A stretch of DNA of 64,000 nucleotides from Ophiura sarsii (GCA_035610835.1 CM069448.1:35287652-35351651), one strand, 5' to 3'. Positions 44,166-56,440 are shown, numbered from the stretch's first letter. The notes: generated by a model from the letters alone, not told the origin. Translations and numbers: made by a program.

Positions 44166-45345
44166 AAAGATTGTTTGTTTGTCCATAGAGGGCCCGAAAA
44201 AGGTAGGGTCGGTAGGTCGGATATTCTTTCTTTTTTTAAATTGTGTTTGGGAATATAAATTCGACATGAATACTGTGAATTGAAGTCGTCCAAACACAAA
44301 ACACATCACTTTGATACTATTGAAAATGAAATCTCTTTCATGAGTTTGTTAGAATTGTACTTTAATAGTAGGCCTACAACTGGTAGGCCTAACTAACCAA
44401 ATGAACATGTTGTCATGTCGGTCGCCGCCATTTATTATGATTGAAAATTTGCAGAAAGTGAAACAACGTAGTGTTGAAGTTATGTTACAAATATATACGT
44501 GAAAGTAGTGCTGTAGTTATAGATACGAAATTTTGTATCGATATGTCGTAAAAGAAAACTTCGACATGTCGATTATTTATTTTATCGATGAAATATAATT
44601 GGTTTCCGAATTCTGCGACTATCGTCGCCAATCAAAAACGTCAGATAAAACCTGATCAGATCGGGAACGGGGGAAATATTCATATCAATGATGTACCCCA
44701 CCAATAAATAACTTGGAAAATTGGCCGAAAAAGTCATTTAAAAACGTTAAATGAAGTCCTTACGCATGCGTGTGACACATCGTGCTTCGGCTTTATTCGA
44801 TTTCCCCTTCGGCCTCTTCCGAAACCTGATACGAATGACGTATTGCTACGAATATTATCCTTACGCATGCGTGTGACAATTTGTCCAATCACAAATTTTA
44901 CTTCAATTTTCCGGAACGGTCCCGAGTGACGTAATGCCAATAACATGTGCTCGCAACTCATCTCGAAAGGCACAGTTCCCATAGTTCCACAGATGTGGAT
45001 TAAGCCTCTGATTGACCAACTGCGCTCTCTGAAAATCATGTTGTTTTTTATAAATACCAATATACGACTGGCATTCCCGATGGCGTTGTTATTCATTATG
45101 TATTATTTTGATACTTCTGGATCTGGATCTGGATCATTATACTCCAGCAGGTTCTGCGCATTGAGGAGGGTGTTTATAAAGACCAGATTCATTATAGCGT
45201 ACGAAATCAGGAATAAAACGGTCCGTTTGGCCATTTAAATGGCTCAAAAAGTTGTTTTAAAAAAATAATAGAAAATAAAAAATAATACGGTCGGCACCAA
45301 GGTACACGGTCGGTCGGACGTGGACAAACAAACATTTTTTTTTTT
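44166..45345. mobile_element. Non-autonomous DNA element inserted in a LINE
   Basis: Ends TGTTTGTTTGTCCA and complement (TGGACAAACAAACA at about 45320), with GGTCGGTAGGTCGG-type subterminal words. It separates two consecutive parts of one LINE reading frame. The interior has no gene. The 4180-4340 region shares the GGTCGGAC word and may be related. Confidence 0.5.
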
Positions 45346-45404
45346 TTTGCCTAAGACCAATGAATTTGTCAGAAGCCTGATTGGGGACCGAACTTCTCTG
45401 TGTA

Positions 45405-45600
45405 AATAAGATCAAGCGCAACAAACTGCAATTCTTTGGACACGTTGCTAGACGAGAAGGTGACAACCTAGAAAAGGTGATAACTCAAGGAGTTGTCGAA
45501 GGAACTCGTAAACGTGGCACACCAAAACTCCGCTGAACTGATTGCATTAAGGAAGCAACAGGTTTATCTCTTATATCTCTCGACACAGTGTAAAAGTCAA
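45405..45600 (+). pseudogene. LINE C-terminal fragment (part 2)
   Basis: NKLQFFGHVARREGDNLEKV, then VVEGTRKRGTPKLR and DCIKEATGLSL, the last block of RTE-like LINE proteins, with a stop after KLR. It continues the 43985-44165 fragment. Confidence 0.78.
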
Positions 45601-47720
45601 ACTATCACAAGTCATGGTTCTGATACTACCAGTGTCGAAGCTTTAAATGAGTTCAAATCTGTTTCTGTTGATGATGTAAAGAAAATTGTTCTTGCCACTA
45701 AAAACAAATCTTGTTCTTTGGACAAAATTCCAATGTGGCTTCTGAAAGATAACATTGACTCGATGATTCAACCACTTACCACTATTATTAATCAATCTCT
45801 CAGCAGCGGTATGTTTCCAATGAGGCTTCGCGAGGCGGTGGTATCTCCCATCCTAAAGAAATCGACGCTGGACAAGAACACACTTAAGAATTACCGCCCT
45901 GTGTCCAACATCAGCTAGCTACCTCTCTAAAATCATGGAGAAACTTGTTTGTTCTGAAATAAATGCCCATCTTAGTTCCAACGGTCTCAACGAGGATTTC
46001 CAATCTGCCTGCAGACAGCGACATAGTACTGAAACGGCTTTGTTGCGCGTCAAGACTGATATTCTCAAAGTCCTGGATAACAATAAGGCGGCTGCTGTAG
46101 TTCTGCTGGACTTATCAGCTGCTTTCGACACGGTTGACCATCAGATCTTGTCTCGACGGCTATCCACCACCTTTCACATACAAGGCAAAGCGCTGGACTG
46201 GATCAAATCGTACCTCCGGGATCGCTCCTTTCGTGTATGCCTCGGGGACAGTAAATCTGAAAAACATTCGCTTGACTTTGGTATTCCACAAGGCTCGGTG
46301 GTCGGGCCATTATTCTTTTCCATGTATACGTATGAGATTGGTTGTATCATCCGCAAACACAACATCAGCTATCATATTTACGCCGACGATATTCAGCTTT
46401 ATTTGCCTTTTGACCCTAAATTGGACAATGATGGTACGCGTGCAATGGAAAAATTGTCGTCATGTATAAAAGACATTAGTATGTGGATGACCGAGAACAA
46501 GCTGAAACTCAATAATGAAAAATCTGAATTCTCTGTAGCTGCATCTCCATGGCATGCAAAGATAATTGGTGAGCTCTCCTTGAAAATTGGAGATGACGTT
46601 ATCCAGCAGTCAGCTAAAATCAGGAACCTTGGTGTTATCTTTGATACTACTTTGTCTATGACTGATCATGTCAAATCCATTGTCAAAACTGTGAACTTCC
46701 AGTTAAGGTGTATATATAGAATCCGTCGTTTCATAACTACCGTAAGCTGCCATCACCTTGTTCGGGCACTCATTCTATCCCGCTTGGACTACGCTAATTC
46801 TCTCATGCTCGGTATATCAGCCAAGGATCGTAACAAGCTACAGAAACTTCAAAACAGGGCAGCCAGAATTGTGTTCCGGGCTAAAAGACTTCACCCATCT
46901 GCACCCCTGTTGAGAATTCTCCACTGGTTACCAGTAAAACATAGAATAATATTTAAGGTGCTGCTATACGTATACAAAGGAGTACATGGACTTGCTCCCC
47001 CTTACATCACCAACCTACTTGTACCATATCTACCTGGAAGGCCTAATCTACGTTCTGGTGATGACAAGCTACGTCTCCACACTCCTCGCACTATCAAAAG
47101 ATATGGTGACATGTCTTTCCATGCTGATGACCCACGACTCTGGAACTCTCTGCCCTCTGATATTCGCAATAGCATCTCCGTCATGATTTTCAGGAAGCGC
47201 CTAAAGACTTACTTGTTTCCCCCAGCGTAGATCCACCGCCTCTTATTGCCTCATTCTGCAGTCATGCCTTTTTTAACATTCAACCTGTTGTGCAATTCTG
47301 TCAATATTAGTGTTTTACCACTGTATATTATTATGTTTTAGTCTTATTTTATGCTTGGTGCTGAGTGTATGCTTGCTGGGTATGTGGGTACGGGTGTGAG
47401 GTATGTGTAGGGTGTGTAGCCATATGATTGGTGTGCTGGGGCGTGTGGTGGGTGTGGGTGCGAGTGGTGGGTGTGGGTGCGAGTGGTGTGGGGTTTGTAC
47501 GCGTATCATCTATTTTATTGTATTCTTACTACATACTGCCATTTTTAATGTCCAATTTTTTTTCTATTGTTGTGTTTTATATTTTGTACATTACTTGGTA
47601 CTTTTTATCGTGTGTGTATTTTTATCTCTGTACAGCGCTTTGGTCTTTTTTTAGAAAAGGCGCTATATAAATGCTGTTTAATAATAACATCGCATCGCTT
47701 GTCACAAAGTAGACAAAGAT
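45600..47720 (+). mobile_element. CR1/L2-type LINE, 5'-truncated
   Basis: Nearly complete RT and C-terminal domain followed by a 3' UTR and GGCGCTATATAAATGCTGTT-AATAATAA at the end. The endonuclease domain and 5' UTR are missing; the left edge joins another LINE fragment. The family call rests on the ETALLRV, LDLSAAFDTVDH, PQGSVVGP and LHWLPV blocks. Confidence 0.88.
45604..47230 (+). pseudogene. CR1/L2-type LINE reverse transcriptase, broken by a 4-bp duplication
   Basis: First part: KSCSLDKIPMWLLKD, FPMRLREAVVSPILKK, LKNYRPVSNIS. A duplicated AGCT at about 45911-45918 shifts the frame, and the rest reads on from SKIMEKL: FQSACRQRHSTETALLRVKT, VVLLDLSAAFDTVDHQIL (motif A), FGIPQGSVVGPLFFSMYTYE (motif B), YHIYADDIQLYLP (motif C, catalytic YADD), then LRILHWLPVKHRIIFKVLLY and PRLWNSLPSDIR to the stop at 47228. 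Apart from the 4-bp shift the RT core looks intact, which suggests a fairly recent insertion. Confidence 0.92.
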
Positions 47721-48010
47721 GGCGCTCCATCATCAATAGGGTCACAAAGAATTAGCCATGATTCATAGAACGACGACTAAGGAAACAATCTGCAATTTGC
47801 ATCTGTATTATTTTGTAGGAATACTTATAATATAAAACTGGTTTATATTAATATATAAATAATTTATTCAGTGTCCTCTTGTATCACTTTATGCGATCCC
47901 TACCATGTTTGGCAAAATGTCTCATGGTTTGTGTATTGTTAAACCCCGTCTCCAAATCCAAAACACTTACCCTGGTTCAATTGCCGGGTTGCCGTATCAC
48001 ATGTATCAGC

Positions 48011-48077
48011 AAGATCGGTGGCCTAGTGGATAAGTCGCCTAGAGTTCAGGAGACCGGGGTTCAAGTACCTGCCGGTG
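48011..48077 (+). repeat. tRNA-like SINE head
   Basis: TGGCCTAGTGGATAAG (A box) and GGGGTTCAAGTACC (B box). The acceptor arms do not pair. Confidence 0.5.
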
Positions 48078-48194
48078 AATATTCTTGCTTCTTTTTTCGA
48101 TGGACATCCGCCGGTGTTTGTTAATATTTGTTGTAATTGTCAATTTGTAAAACACCGTGGGTTGGTTAACTGCTTTATATTATCAACGGTTCAA

Positions 48195-48640
48195 AAATTA
48201 AGTGCCCCCACGGCTGTTTGACTGTCCGATTTATAATTAAAATTATGGGATTAAAAAAGATTACATAGTGGCCCAGTTATGGTTTGACCTGATTTAGGTA
48301 GCGCTAATGAATACGAGTATACGGTGAAAATTTCAAGAAAATTGTTCGAGCCCTTTTTAAATTATCGGCATTATCTACTTGACACACATTTTACATGTAA
48401 CTCTATGGGAAATGTGGCCGATGAGGGCGCTATTATAGTAAATGATAATATTCAAAGCTCTATTTCTCAGAACTGGCAGCTACAAATGTTCTGAAATGTC
48501 TACAAAAGATGGCCAGTATATTCAGGTACTTGAATCAGTTAAAACCAGAACCGGTCCAGCAAGTTACGGTGTTCTCAGAATAAAACGGACAAATTATGTG
48601 GGATCAAACAGCCGTGCCCCCCCCCCCCCCTCAAATTAGA
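48195..48640. mobile_element. Possible MITE with CACGGCTGTTTGA ends
   Basis: CCCCCACGGCTGTTTGA at 48206 and TCAAACAGCCGTGCCCC at 48602 form short inverted ends about 430 bp apart. No target duplication is clear. Confidence 0.4.
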
Positions 48641-48867
48641 TCACGTACGTTTATAAATACTGTTCGCATAAGCCTTATAGCAAGTTTTCCTTTTCAGTAG
48701 CGTGCTTACTTTTCTCAAAATAGTCACATTTCCCCAAAATGATGTTTTCAGAAAAAGTGACACTTTTCAAGATCTTTATACATTAAGTTACAAAAATGTC
48801 TCCAGTGCTTTTTTAAATTAATCTTAAGTGTGTCGTTATTTTCAATTAAAAAAAGTATATTCTTTCT

Positions 48868-49003
48868 CGACAGCGCGGCAACCGCCGGTTCCGCCCGGAT
48901 GGACCGCATATCATTGTTTAGAACAATAGAAACCGGCCGCAACCGCAGGGAACCCCACGGAACCGGCGGTTGCCGGGCGGTCGAGTTTTGATGTGCTCCC
49001 TTA
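48868..49003. mobile_element. Harbinger-like MITE of the same family, copy 3 (left end lost)
   Basis: CGCGGCAACCGCCGGTT through CGGTCGAGTTTTGATGTGC to GCTCCC-TTA. The central TATCATTGTTTAGAACAATA block matches 40870-40905. Confidence 0.7.
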
Positions 49004-49009
49004 GCTGCT

Positions 49010-50070
49010 CTCTACTAAGTATTTGAAATGAAAAATAAAATGCTTCTTTCATTCATCAGGCATGAGAATTTCCCTATTTTAAAGGATTTGTTCTTTCTTC
49101 TTTTTTTTGGTCCAAATGTCCGCACTTTCTTTTAATTTCAGCCTGTTTTGGTCTTTTAAGCCCGATTTCACGCACGTTTTCAGTTTTTTCAGGGTTTTTT
49201 TCTTCAGTTTTTTTCATTCTCATGCCTGATTCATAAATAGTCAATAATTTCCTCGAATCGTTGAAAAGTCCCGCCTTTTCGGAAAACTTCATTTGGTAAA
49301 ATGTGAATATTTTGGGAAAGTAAACATGATATTGAAAAGGGGGAACAGTGTGTGTAGCCAAGAATGACCCCCTTTCTGAAGTGTTTCAACACCTCAACAT
49401 GTTAAACTCTGTGCGGAGTTATGCAAACAAGCTTATATGGGATCTTCCAAATGTGCCAATTTTTCTGAAAAAATCCTTTTGCAGAAATGTGACTATTGTG
49501 GAAAAAGTAAACATGCTATAGGTAGCTAAGTGTTTTCCCTTTTACATAGGTGTGTCAATGTCTTAAAACGGATAATTTTGTGTGGTGTTATGGATACAAA
49601 CGTGCAGTTGAACGAAACAAAGTTCATTTTGTAGGAATTATATTTACTACATTGTATGATTATACAAAGCTACGATGAAATGAAACTATTTTTAACAACA
49701 AAGTTCTCAAAGAGAATGAATACTCCGCAACCAAACATATTAAGCCTGTGATTAAGATTATTATCGAACAGATTGCATGTGTATGTATGCAAGCAATCAA
49801 ACAAGGGCCAGAAAACACAACAAAACCACAAAGAAACAAAACAATTTATATTAGGATTGCTATATTTTTTAATAATAAGTATTTTTATGGAGCTTTATTT
49901 GATTATGTTGAATGCTAATTTTTATGAAAGCCATGCTATCATTTAATTGTCAAGATCTAAATTCATAAAAACGTTTGATTAACGCTGTTAAGTAATGAAG
50001 TCGAATAAAATGTGTTAAAACACAAATTTTATTCGACTTCAATACTTTGGTGACGTGGGATTTCTTTTGA
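49010..50070. other. Nothing recognised
   Basis: AT-rich, with a short hairpin at 49995-50041 (GAAGTCGAATAAAAT..ATTTTATTCGACTTC). No gene. The same for 56520-57400, 57580-58890 (except the weak exon candidate), 59290-61000 and 62860-64000, where only AT-rich or low-copy sequence is visible. Confidence 0.5.
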
Positions 50071-50087
50071 TTTTAATTTAAGGAAAT

Positions 50088-50474
50088 CAGTGGCGTCGCC
50101 AGAGGGGGCGGTCGCGGGCGCGCTGTTTTGGTAAAAACCTGTCCTAACACCCTCTCAAAGTTCTGACTGGGCAGCAATGTTTTTAATACATGTTATAGAG
50201 AAAACTGATGAAAACCCGGAGGATTAGCCATTAGTTGCTGACTGTGCAATTTGTTGGGACCGTGCGAAATTTGTTGACAACCCCCCTCACACTTTTACGT
50301 GAAATTCACGAGGTGACTGCCAACAAATGTGGGGCAACCTTTTACGAAAATTTCAGAAATTCTTGCCCCCCGCCCCCACTCCCTGAAAAACTCCTAGCTA
50401 CACCACTGCACTGTCGTTTCACTTTCACCCCCCCCCCCCCCCCCCCCCATATGAAATACCTGGCTACGCCACTG
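50088..50474. mobile_element. hAT-like MITE with 8-bp target duplication, copy 3
   Basis: CAGTGGCGTCGCCAG / CTGGCTACGCCACTG ends between perfect direct repeats AAGGAAAT (50080-50087 and 50475-50482). GC-rich interior with poly-C. Confidence 0.85.
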
Positions 50475-50599
50475 AAGGAAATCCTATGTAGTTTTACAAA
50501 ATGTGGTTTTTCCTAGCTTTATTACACTTCACAAGACAAATACATAGGCCTACATACTACAAAAACGAATTCAAAAGAAATCTGAGGAAATAATATCCT

Positions 50600-51720
50600 A
50601 ATCCCAGGCAGTCTTTGACCAGGAAGGTCTACGCTGGATCAATTATTTACACTGAGACAGATTTCAGAAAAAGTAACTGGAAAAGAACAAAGACATATAT
50701 TATACTGCTGCTACGTGGACTTGAAAAAGCTTTTGACAGTGATGGCAAAACGGCATCTGGAATCCCATACAGGATCATCCGCCTACTAAAACTAAAAGCT
50801 CTTTACAGCAAATCACAACGCTCGGTAAGAGTAAACGGAGAGCTTGCAGACTTGTTCGCAACCAAAGTTGGAATTCGTCAGGGCTGTATAATTTCCCCTC
50901 TCCTATTCAACATCCTACTGGAGTTGGTAATGCTACTCACGACACAACCATCGGAGCACACATCCAAGGTGTTAACCCCTCCGCTTCGCAGAGGATTTTG
51001 GCCTCACAATTAATATAGCCAAAACAGAGAATCAGCCGGAGAGACAGTGAAGTTAAAATCAACATAAGCAACACTGATCTCAAACAAGTAGAGCATTTTG
51101 TGTACCTTGGTGGTAAAATCTCAAAGAAAGGAACTAGTGCACTGAAGACTCTTTTGGAGCCATGCAAAATCTAAATGACATATGGAACTCCAAAGAGATT
51201 TCATGTTCAACTAACATGGAACTGTATGCAACTCTAAATAATGTCCATCCTGTTGTACGGCTCCTAAACATGGACTCTAAAGAAAGATGACGAGAACAGC
51301 TAGGCTACTTGTGTTTGAGATGACCTGCCTAAGAAAGATGCTTAGGCATAACCAAACTAGACTAAATCAGAAACAACACCATCAGACATACACTGGAACC
51401 CAAGCATAATATCAATGAGAAGATTTTCATCAAAAGACTGCGGTATTATGGACACGTTCAGCGTATGAATTGAACCCTCAACGATACCAAAAAGTTGCAA
51501 TTGTTGACACTGTCAATGGTGAATGAAAAGCCCAGAGAGGTAGACCAGCTAAGAGGTGGATGGATGGTATTTGGTCAGACTGTAACAACCTTCGTCTGAC
51601 ATCCTTATCAGAAGCTAGCAGAAAGGCTCAAGACAGAAACGAATGGCGCAAATTATTGCGAAGGATGGCATCACTCAACCAAGTTGGAATGGACGCCATA
51701 AAGTAAGTAAAGTAAAGTAA
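50600..51720 (+). mobile_element. Decayed RTE-like LINE
   Basis: It reads, through many stops, EKAFDSDGKTASGIPYR, VGIRQGCIISPLLFNILLEL (RT motif B), EHFVYLGGKISKKGTS, MSILLYGS, and RPAKRWMDG in the C-terminus, ending in (AAGT)n at 51702-51724. It is inactive. Confidence 0.75.
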
Positions 51721-51884
51721 AGTAAGAAGAATACTTAGATTATAGGCATATATAGCTGGGAAGCGCAGGCCAATTTTGGGTGGTTTTCGGTCCCAGTCTG
51801 CTGGCACAGGGATTTTTACCAAAATATTCCCTAAAGTCTGTAGCATATACAACCTAGGTGGACATCCTTGCGAACGTGGTTGTT

Positions 51885-51925
51885 AAAGTGACCTTTGACC
51901 TCGATTTAGGGTCAAAGGTCTCAAA
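51885..51925 (+). promoter_or_regulatory. Inverted pair of DR1-type motifs
   Basis: TGACCTTTGACCT at 51889-51901 is followed by GGGTCAAAGGTC at 51909, its mirror. Each is a direct repeat of AGGTCA-like half-sites with one-base spacing, the type bound by RXR/HNF4-class nuclear receptors (family knowledge). Regulatory use is inference. Confidence 0.35.
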
Positions 51926-51959
51926 AAAAAATCATAATTGAATTGAAATTAAGGAAAAG

Positions 51960-52245
51960 GTGTATTTTAAGTCCCAGATTCTGGTATACCAGTATCGTTC
52001 AATACTGGAACAAAAAGTTTGCCAGTATCGCTCAATACTGGTACGGTTTTACTGTTCCGGTAATCGGTCGATACTGGAACACCAATTATTGTGTTCCAGT
52101 ATCGAGCGATACTGGAACGTTTTTTTATGTTCTAGATATCGAGCGATGCTAGTACATAGGACTTTACTGTAACACTAACTTTGTACGGCCAGTATCGAAC
52201 GATGCAGTTGGCCTACAGTCCAGAATCTGGGACCTAAAGTAGAAA
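51960..52245. mobile_element. Palindrome-array element, copy 2
   Basis: Six dyads of the CCAGTATCGNNCGATACTGG type at about 51987, 52021, 52055, 52096, 52135 and 52190, enclosed by inverted ends TTTAAGTCCCAGATTCTGG and CCAGAATCTGGGACCTAAAG. It is homologous to 25660-25877. Confidence 0.82.
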
Positions 52246-52732
52246 CACTTTTTCCGTCATTTTAAAGTAGCCGTACTTGTTTGGTATTTTCAAGGTCAAA
52301 ATACATTCCGTTACGTGCAGAAACTAAATCTCCACCAGTCCAGTCTGGACCGACCCTGAAATATCATGACCTTGAATTTCTGTAATAAACGTAGTATTCC
52401 GACGTAGTATGCACAAATATCAGACTTTGACACAAAATGGCAGAACAATTCACGCTTCATTGAGTAACTCACAAGTTCAGCGCGTGATACCATAAAAATG
52501 AATTGACTTTCCTGACCTCAAATCCACTATGTCTTTGCATACAATACATTTACGTACGTACATACACATACATATTGACAGTGGTATAGCCTATGTGAAA
52601 TTTGTTGTGAATTTGTGCGACTTTAATTTTAAGTCAGCATTTGAATAGTTTACACGGATAAAGCGGATATAAGATAGATACAAATAAGTTGCCTTCAACA
52701 CAGTATTAATATAAAACAAAAACAGTTTCAAG

Positions 52733-52858
52733 AGGATACGATTTCAAGTTTTTACGTTGTCATTTAATTCACAAGCATGCTTTCACCTGAAGAGCCTCCG
52801 GGTGAAAGCATGCTCCTTGTGAATTAAGTGACAACGTAAAAACTTGAAATCGTATCCT
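52733..52858. repeat. Near-perfect foldback, ~56-bp arms
   Basis: The left arm 52733-52787 (from AGGATACGATTTCAAG to GCATGCTTTCACC) pairs with 52801-52858 with about three differences around a 13-base loop. It is a minimal foldback transposon or a dsRNA-forming hairpin. Confidence 0.88.
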
Positions 52859-53318
52859 GTTGAACTAGGTAAATCTTGCATGTAACCATGGTAACTAAAA
52901 TAAAAGTACCATCATAACGCTCCCTAATTTTGATATTATAAACCTCGTAATCATTTAACACTTACCTTAAAGATAGCTGTACCTTAAATGCTGGAAATAT
53001 TATAGCTGTACAAAGGAAGGTATCCTATAACCAGTGATAACCCAAATTCGTTGTTAGTGCAAGGTCATATATGAAATACACTGCTTATTGACCCATAGGG
53101 TAGTGTAAGTATGGTAGTTTCGATTCAAATCCACATAACTTTTATTGTTATACATCTGATATACACGCGGAATAAAGATATTTTACTACACGGATACCAG
53201 ATATGTAAATACCAAGTGATATATACAGGTTGTGCATTATTTATACAGGGTGTAACATAAGCAAAAACACATTTTGTTACTAGATTTGATATAACCAGGT
53301 TATTTTTTGTTTGTTATT

Positions 53319-53529
53319 AGGGGTGGCATCCAGATTGGTACGGATTGAAAACCGTAGATCGGAGAGGGTAAACGCACTAGCTGTCCGTTCAAGGGAGTTG
53401 TTCAATGCGTTCGCTAAGCATGGCTAAACACGTACGTATTGGTTGGTCACAAAACTATCCGTTTATCCCAGTGCGTTTACCCTCTCCGATCTACGGTTTT
53501 TAATCCGTACGAATCTGGATTTCATCCCT
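53319..53529. mobile_element. MITE with ~60-bp inverted ends
   Basis: AGGGGTGGCATCCAGATTGG..CCGTAGATCGGAGAGGGTAA and the inverted match ending CTGGATTTCATCCCT. TA may be the target duplication; this is not certain. Confidence 0.75.
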
Positions 53530-54028
53530 AAAGTATTACATTAAAAACAAATCTAGTAGCAAGAAGGCAGGATATAGGGCTTTCAGTAAAGAAAAAGTAA
53601 ATCGACCAATCGTCCTCCGTTAAAATATACAGGGTGGCCAAAATGATGTATATAAGATAATTTTCCCAGCACTCAAATCCAAATCAACCCTTCATCATAA
53701 TCATATCATATCTAGGGCACTTATTAACAGGTCACATTATTACAAGATAAGGATTCCTTTAAAAAGGAAAGGGGGCGTTCAAATGGAAATTATAAAATAT
53801 AGTTAACTTTTCTACGAGTAATAGTCGAGAAGTCTGTAGTTGAAGGATGGTGGGGAACGGGTGTAGTTTATTGAATTGCAATACAAAGTAACTCACAGAC
53901 ATTAATCAATTTCAGATTTGAAATTTGAATACCCATTTAGAACAACCAAAATGAAGGCAATTAAATTTTAAAAATTATCATTCATAGATTTTTCAAATCC
54001 CTACTATACCAAATTTATCATTGCCTCG

Positions 54029-54517
54029 CAGTGGCGTAACAGCTGGGGGGGGGGGGGGGCAGGGGGGGCACAGTGCCCCCCTGAAGGTGCTCAGCAGGAA
54101 ATTCAAACCTACCCACCAGGAAAAATGGGGGAAGGGAAAAGAGGAAAAGAAGGGGGAAAGGGAAAGAAAAGAGAGAGAGAAAGGAAAAAGGAAGGAAAAA
54201 GAAAAAGGAAAAGGAGAAAAAAGGGGAAAGAAAGAAAAGAAGAAAGGGAAAGAAAGAAAATTTCGCAGTACAAAAAGCACACAACAAATTGTTGATTGTT
54301 GTGTTTTTTGTACTGCGAAATTTCGTGACCCTCCCCCCCCCCCCCCCCCCCCCCCCCCCACCACTTACGTGAAATTCAGGAGGTGACTGACTAGGAAAAA
54401 ATTGGGGCAACCTTTTACGAAAAATTCCGGGACGGAATTATTCTAACCAGGAATTATTTTGGCTGTGCCCCCCCCCCCCCCCCCCCCCCCTGACAACCAA
54501 CCTCTGTTACGCCCCTG
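54029..54517. mobile_element. hAT-like MITE with 8-bp target duplication, copy 2
   Basis: The same family as 3389-3967: CAGTGGCGTAACAG...CTGTTACGCCCCTG, the GAAATTCAAACCTACCCACC block, a GA-rich tract and poly-C. Perfect flanking TTGCCTCG at 54021-54028 and 54518-54525. It lies just upstream of a LINE fragment. Confidence 0.9.
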
Positions 54518-55720
54518 TTGCCTCGCCACTGAGTTTGAAGTATTTTCTTCCCTAAATGTGCCTATCGATGATCTGGTTACCATCTTTGACAGCAAGGTCC
54601 ATGCTATCTTTGACAGCCATGCCCCTGTAGTTGTCAAAAAGCGCACTGTTAGAGCTCGCTTTCCATGGTACAACAGTGCTATTAAGAACAAAGGCAAATT
54701 CGCAGAAAACTAGAACCGAGATGGCGCAAGTCAGGGTTAGATGGGGTTAACGATCTTATATTGATCACAAAAATGTCGTCAATAAACTTATTGATTCTGC
54801 TAAAGCTGATATATATCGTAATAAATTTGCCAACAGTGACATCACAGGCATGTTTCAAAATGTCAATGCACCTCTAAACCAAAATACACGGGTTCTTCTT
54901 TCCACTGATTCCATACAAACTCTGTGTAACAAGTTTGCTAGGTTTTTCGATGACAAGGTCATCTGAAGTTGCCATCCCTGAAAGTCATCATCATACCTTG
55001 AGTGATTTCAAATTAGTTACTTACCGAGGAAGATGTTCGCACAACTTATTAAGGCTTCTTCCAGCAGTGCATGTACCCTTGATCAAACCCCCACCTGGTT
55101 GCTCAAAGAGTGTAGTGAAATATTTATTCCATATATTACTAAAATAATCAACGCGTCTCTCTCTTCTGGTATATTCCCAAAATCTGTTGGTGATGCAGTC
55201 ATTTCTCCCCTCCTGAAGAAAGCCTCTCTTAATCATGATGAATTCAAGAGTTATAGACCTGTTTCGAATGTGTCTTTTGTCTCGAAGCTAATTGAGAAAG
55301 TTGTTATACTCAGCAAATAACATCGCATTTCAATTATTGTAACTTAGGTGAGATCTACCAGTCGGCTTATTATAAAGCCAATACTAGCACTGAACCTGTT
55401 GAAGGTTAAAAATGACGTGCTAAATGCCGTGGACAGACGGGAAGATGTTCTTCTTGTTCTTTTTGACCTCTCCGCGGCATTTGACACCATTCGACCACAA
55501 ATTGTTCTGAAAGCTACAACAAATCATAAAAAGACTAGTTTGCCATCAGCGAATAGTTTCATTGGGAATCCGAGGAAACCTAATAAGGTAATTTTTATAG
55601 TCAAATTTGAACTTGCTATTCGACAGTTTCGACGTCCGACCAGATGCCTTTATCAATGGTGTATGACGGTTGAATCAAGAGCCGTAGGCGAAATTGTATT
55701 ATCACTGTACCATGATGTGT
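54518..55720 (+). pseudogene. CR1/L2-type LINE, decayed
   Basis: It reads IDDLVTIFDSKVHAIFDSHA and RARFPWYNSAIK (pre-RT), then after shifts SSACTLDQTPTWLLKE, FPKSVGDAVISPLLKKASLN, FKSYRPVSNVSFVSKLIEKV and DVLLVLFDLSAAFDTI (motif A). It ends before motif B. Several stops. The family is similar to the element at 45.6-47.7 kb. Confidence 0.85.
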
Positions 55721-56110
55721 AATTTGAGTGTAATAACTATCATACGTCAGAATTATTATTGTCTGTGTATTCTTTTTTTGTTTATTAAAAAGTTATATGC
55801 AAGTATTTTAAGGGGAATATATTGTCTTTGTGTCAATACCAACAAAAAAAACATTTATTATTTAAGCTAATATAAACGGTACATTAACATCCTGTACCCA
55901 CTGAAACGATGCAGAACGCTTTTATTAAATAGCGCCATCTATAATGGCTTATTATATTTTAAAGGCGGGACTTATCCATATTCATAACGGACGATGCCCG
56001 GGACGGTGATGAATAATGTAAATCGTAAGACGGACTTTTAACCAATGAGGTGACATCAACTTTCTTGTCTCTGGGGTAATTTATAGGGTGGTTTTATCTA
56101 ATTACTTCTT
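55720..56110 (+). repeat. ~400-bp dispersed repeat, copy 2
   Basis: It matches 28590-28990 in the same orientation. Confidence 0.85.
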
Positions 56111-56204
56111 TTAGTTATTGGGTTCGTTAACAACAACATACGTCATTATTCATTTCTTGATTTGAATATGGAAAAGTAGGGCCAGCTCAAACTATACCGG
56201 GCTA

Positions 56205-56440
56205 AAAGGGCGAAGTGAAAAGAAGGAAGGAGAAAAGGGAAGAAAGGGAGATGAGGAAGAGAAAAAAGGAAGGAAAGGAAAACTTGGGGATGGAAAGGGA
56301 AATAAATGAAGAAGAGGAAGAGAAAAGAGGGGGAAAGGGAAAAGAAAGTGAGCAGAGGAAGATGAAAAGGGTAAGAAGTGGAAAGAGAAAAACAAAAGGA
56401 AGGAAGAAAAGATTGGAAGGAAACGAATTTTGTGGATAAG
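56205..56440 (+). repeat. Purine-rich (GA/GGAAAG) tract
   Basis: About 230 bp almost without pyrimidines on the plus strand. The Lys/Glu/Arg and Phe/Pro/Ser frames across it are composition artefacts. Confidence 0.9.
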
